NCBI RefSeq assembly: GCF_047675955.1
Contig: NC_132914.1
Coordinates: 43,858,521 to 43,922,520, forward strand
DNA: 64,000 bases
From: Chlorocebus sabaeus
Lineage: Eukaryota; Chordata; Mammalia; Primates; Cercopithecidae
Direction of reading: 5' to 3'
Positions within the stretch are counted from its first letter, which is position 1. Each line of letters begins with the position of its first letter. The notes under the pieces were generated by a model that worked only from the letters and a program-made list of their open reading frames with translations, did no database searches and had not been told where the DNA came from. Shown here one piece after another: positions 60,203 through 64,000 of the stretch. The position numbers were made by a program, and so were the translations under genes.

Positions 60203-61773
60203 CCTAACTCATTTATTGAGGCTAGCATTATCCTGATGCTAAAACAAAAGACATTACAAGAAATGAAAACTACAGATTCATATTTCTTATGAACATGCAA
60301 CAATTTTCAACAAATTACTGGTAGATTGAATTCAGTAGCATATTAAAAGGATTATACACCATAACCAGGTGAGATTTATTCCTGAAATGCAAGCATGACA
60401 CAGCATATAAAAATCAATCAATATAATACAGATCTGGTATAATATACCATTAACAGAATGAAGGAAGGAAACCACATAATCATCTCAATTGATACAGAAA
60501 AAAATCATTTGATAAAACTCAACATCTTTTCATGATAAAAACCCTTAAGAAACTAGCAATAGAAGGAAACTACTTCAACATAATAAAATCCATGTGTAAA
60601 AAGTCTACAGCAACCATTGTACTCCATGGTGAAAGATTGAAAGTTTTCCTCTAAAATTAGGAACATGGCAACGATGCTTGTTTTTGCCACTTTTATTCAA
60701 CATAGTGTTGGAAGTTCTAGCCAGAGCAATTAGGCAAGAAAAAGGAATAAAAGGCATGAAAATTGAAAAGAAAGAAGTAAATTATCTGTTTGTAGATTAT
60801 ATAATCTTATAGGTAGAAAATTCAAAAACTCTACCAATAAATGTTAGAACTAATAAACAAATTAAGAAAATTAGCAGAATATCAAGTCAACATGCACACA
60901 CACATACATACACACACAAATCAGTTGTGTGTCTATATGCTAAAAATAAACAATCCAAAAAAGTTAAGAAAACAATTCTGTTTATAATAGCATCAAAAGA
61001 ATAAACTAGTTAGGGATTAACTGAACCAAGGGGGTGAAAGACTTGTACAATGAAAACTATAAAACATTGCTGAAAGAAACTAAAGAAGGCAAAATAAATG
61101 GAAAGGTATTCCATGTTCATGGATTGGAAGACTTACTATTGTTAAGATGTCAATACTACCCAAAATGACCTACAGAGTTAATGTAATTCCTATCAAAATC
61201 CAAATGATTTTTTTGCAGAAATGGAAAAACCCATCTAAAATTTGCGTGAAATCTCAAGAGACCTTGAATAGTCAAAGCAAAAAGAATAAAGAACAAAAAA
61301 CAAAGCTGGAGGACTCATACTTCCTGATTTCAAAACTTACTACTCAGCAGCAGTAATCAAAATACTATGGTATTAGAATAAAGACAGACATATCAACCAA
61401 TGGAATAGACTAGAGAGCCCAGAAACAAACCCTTGCAAATACAGTCAAGTTATTTTCAGTTAGGGTGCCAAGATAATACAATGGAGAAAAAGATAGTCTT
61501 TTCAACAAATGGTGCTGGGAAACTGGATCTCTACATGGAAAAGAATGACATTAGACCTTTACTTAACACTATATGCAAAAAATAACTCAAAATTGGCTCA
61601 TGATGTAAAATGTAATGCCTAAAGCTATAATTAGAAAACATAGGGCAAAAACTTTATGACACTGGATTTGGCAATGATTTTGCCAAAATCAATGAAACAC
61701 AAGCAACAAACAAAAATTAGACAATTGGATTTCATGAAAAAATTTAAAAATTTGTGCATCAAAAGTCATTATT

Positions 61774-61882
61774 GGTGGTTATGCGCAACATTATAAGTGC
61801 ATTTAATGTCATTGAACTGTATACCTAAAAATTGTTAAAATGGTAAATCTTGTGTGTATTTTGCTACAAAAAAATGGAAAAA
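61774..61882 (+). mobile_element. Short L1M 3' tail inserted in L1M ORF2
   Basis: 'ggttatgcgcaacattataa', 'cattgaactgtatacctaaa' and 'gttaaaatggtaaatcttgt' followed by A-rich bases is L1M 3' UTR sequence. It splits ORF2 between 'catcaaaagtcatt' and 'tatcagagtaacaaagcaac'. Confidence 0.7.
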
Positions 61883-62855
61883 ATCACAATACTATCAGAG
61901 TAACAAAGCAACCCATAGAATGGGAGAAAATATTAATAAATCACATATCTAATAAAGGATTAATATCCAGAATACATAGAGTACTTATAAAACTAACAAC
62001 TTGATTCAGATATAGGCAAAGAACTCAAATAGACATTTCTCAAGAGACAACATTACAAATGACCAATAACCCCACAAACGACTCAACATTATTGATCACT
62101 AGGAAAAGGTAAATCAAAGCTGAAATGAGTAACAACTCACACCCATTAGGATGGCTACTATAAAATAAACAAAGTTTTGGTGAGGATGTGGGAAAATTGA
62201 AACCCTTGTGCACTATTGGTGGTAATGTAAAATTGTTCAGCCACTGTGGAAAACAATATGGCCACTTTTCAAAAAATTAAGAATAGAATTACCATATAAT
62301 CCAACAGTTGCACTTCTGGTTATATACCTAAAATAATTGCAAGAAGGGTGTTGAAGAGATGTTTGTACACACATATTCACAGCAGTATCATTCACCATAG
62401 CTGAAATGTGGATGCAACTCCTTGTGTTCGTGGATGGATGAATGGATAAAGCAAAATATGCTATATATATACAGTGTTATAGTATTCAGCTTTAAAAAGG
62501 AGGGCATTGACATATGCTGCAACATGGAAGAACCTAGAGGATATTATGCCAAGTGAAATAAGCCAGTCACAAAATGACGAAACTGTATGATTTCACTTAT
62601 ATGAGGTACTTAGAGTAGTCAAGGTCATAGAGACAGAAAGTAAAATGATAGTTGCCAGAGGCTAGGGGAAGAATATATTGGGGAGCTATTGATGATAGAG
62701 CTTCAGTTTTGCAAGGTGAAAAGAGTTTCCAAGATGGGTGGCAGTGATGGTTGCACAGCAGTATAAATATACCACTGAACTGTACACTTAAAAATGGTTA
62801 AAATGATAAATTTTATGTCATGTGTCTTTTACTGTAATTTTTAAAAAATATCTGA

Positions 62856-63091
62856 GAGGGAATCTGAGGAGTTTTCCTATGAGCAATGAGTGTGAATTTT
62901 AGTGCATGAAGTTTATAAAATCTGCTTTGACTATTTATACATCCTTTTTGTTTCTTTCTTGATTCCCGGCTATATTTTATTCAAAGAAGCTTGCCAAATA
63001 GTTTAGTCCTAAACAGATGAAATTCTTTGACAATTTGTTTTCCAGGTTTCTTTGCCCTTATCTAGATCATAACATTTAAAGTTACTATAAT
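62856..63091. other. Unassigned short unique sequence
   Basis: No recognisable element. Confidence 0.5.
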
Positions 63092-63325
63092 GGAATGGGT
63101 AAAAACTTGAGCTCTGGGGTTAGATCTGAAAAGTCGGAAAGACCTGGGTTTGAATCTGAGCTCCACAGGTGACTTTGGGAAGTTAGGCAACCTCTCTAAG
63201 CCTCCGTTTGTTCATTTGTGAAATGAGAATAATGTTTCCTTTGTGGTCTCTTGAAGACAAAATGGATATGTAATGATACAGTGCACAGTGTCTGAAATCA
63301 GTAAAAGATAATGCATGTTGTTATA
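63092..63325 (+). mobile_element. MIR SINE
   Basis: 'tgagctctggggttagatct', 'cctgggtttgaatctgagct', 'caacctctctaagcctccgt' and 'gtgcacagtgtctgaaat' are in consensus order. Confidence 0.9.
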
Positions 63326-64000
63326 CTGAGACACCCCAGCAGGAGGTGAGAGTATTGACTCGGTCTCTTTCTGTCTGCTGATGAGTTGACTTTGTCAGTA
63401 TAATATAGCCAGCTCACTTTGCAGTGTGAAGTGGAAATTATGCCCAGAGCATTGTTCTATTGATTATAGACTAAAGCAACAGAACAAGAATTTTGTAATA
63501 GGCTTTATAAAAGCAAAAACAATTTAGCAATTAAATTTAGAAAATAGGCAAGTATCTTTATTTCACTTGAGTTTATCCTATAAAACTGGGCCTGAGTGGG
63601 CATATGGTTTCTTAAAATAAGGGTAAAATAAAACCTTTCAAGACCTAGTTGTACAAAGTTGGTTTCCTCAAAAAGCCCTAGAAATTAGATATTCAAAAGA
63701 GATACTTTAAAAACAACATTAATGTATAGATTTGAAAGTCTTCTTTACCAATTACTTTTTATTTGTTTTTTGGATAAAGCTTGTACATACACATACACAT
63801 ATACATATACACACTCATGTAATATATATATATACTCACATGGGTGTGTGTGTATTTTTAGTTTGCTTGCTTACATTTTTTTCACAGAAAAAAAAGAAAT
63901 GTGTCATTATAAAACAACTGTGGTGAACTCACCCTTGGTTCTACATCACAAAAAGTGTATTTGGGGTTTCAGACCCCTCTTCCTTTCACCTGCCTCTCTC
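63326..64000. other. Unassigned sequence with (CA)/(TA) simple repeat
   Basis: A simple-repeat cluster of ACAT, TA and TG units is at 63783-63857. Otherwise no feature to the end of the window. Confidence 0.5.

Larger units (their letters stand above)
57640..62550 (+). pseudogene. L1M ORF2, broken and interrupted
   Basis: Endonuclease region at about 57700-58480, RT core from about 60230 to 61000, C-terminal region to about 62550. The RT active-site motif near 60787-60800 reads F-V-D-Y in place of F-A-D-D. An 84-bp tandem duplication (58263-58430), two Alus, a DNA transposon and many stops disrupt it. Confidence 0.8.
55157..62855 (+). mobile_element. Near full-length old L1 (L1M-type)
   Basis: 5' UTR from about 55157 ('ggattctgggaaaatggcag'), ORF1 about 55890-57300, ORF2 about 57640-62550, and a 3' UTR ending 'gataaattttatgtcatgtg' plus A-rich bases at 62855. 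Inserts: MST LTR 56585-56988, Alu 58495-58800, Tigger-like transposon 59397-59744, AluJ 59904-60202 and a short L1 tail at about 61774-61882. Without them the order is continuous. A 5' end this complete is unusual for such an old copy. Confidence 0.88.

Overview
The window is primate nuclear DNA, most likely human or ape. The evidence is the many Alu copies, including a Y-type one, together with primate-age L1 (L1PA-type), THE1/MST-class MaLR elements, an ERV1 provirus and older mammalian repeats (MIR, L2, MER5). No protein-coding gene can be assigned with confidence. The one strong candidate for gene activity is a CpG-rich, promoter-like block at about 19.5-22.8 kb, from which a low-confidence pair of phase-compatible exons can be proposed.

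Layout. 1-4488: 3' two-thirds of an L1PA element with broken ORFs. 4711-11895: a nested stack in which an old L1 3' end is split by a Tigger-like DNA transposon, which is split by an antisense ERV1 provirus (two LTRs, polypurine tract, primer-binding site, tandem leader repeats), with Alus added in the LTR, the interior and the transposon. 11.9-19.4 kb: old intergenic DNA with MIR, L2 and MER5 relics. 19.5-22.8 kb: CpG island. 22.8-31.6 kb: intergenic or intronic DNA with MIRs, Alus, an MST LTR and L2. 31.6-47.5 kb: a second stack in which an old L1 (L1PB/L1MA type) carries an Alu, a full-length L1PA, a short L1 tail, an antisense MaLR provirus and two more Alus. 47.5-55.1 kb: ordinary repeat-sprinkled DNA. 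55.16-62.86 kb: a near full-length old L1M carrying an MST LTR, two Alus, an intact second copy of the Tigger-like transposon and pieces of L1 3' sequence. 62.9-64 kb: MIR and simple repeats.

Nothing in the window forms a pathway or operon. The genes of the mobile elements are all inactivated: every L1 ORF2 has stops or frameshifts, and all three recognisable reverse-transcriptase active-site motifs are altered. I did not find a new biological system. The best observations are structural: two insertion stacks with readable target-site duplications, tandem duplication of the LTR/primer-binding junction in the ERV leader, an inverted near-identical MER5 pair, L1 3' fragments lodged inside an L1, and a pair of directly repeated L1s flanking the CpG island. 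Family names were assigned by recognising consensus sequence, without a database search.
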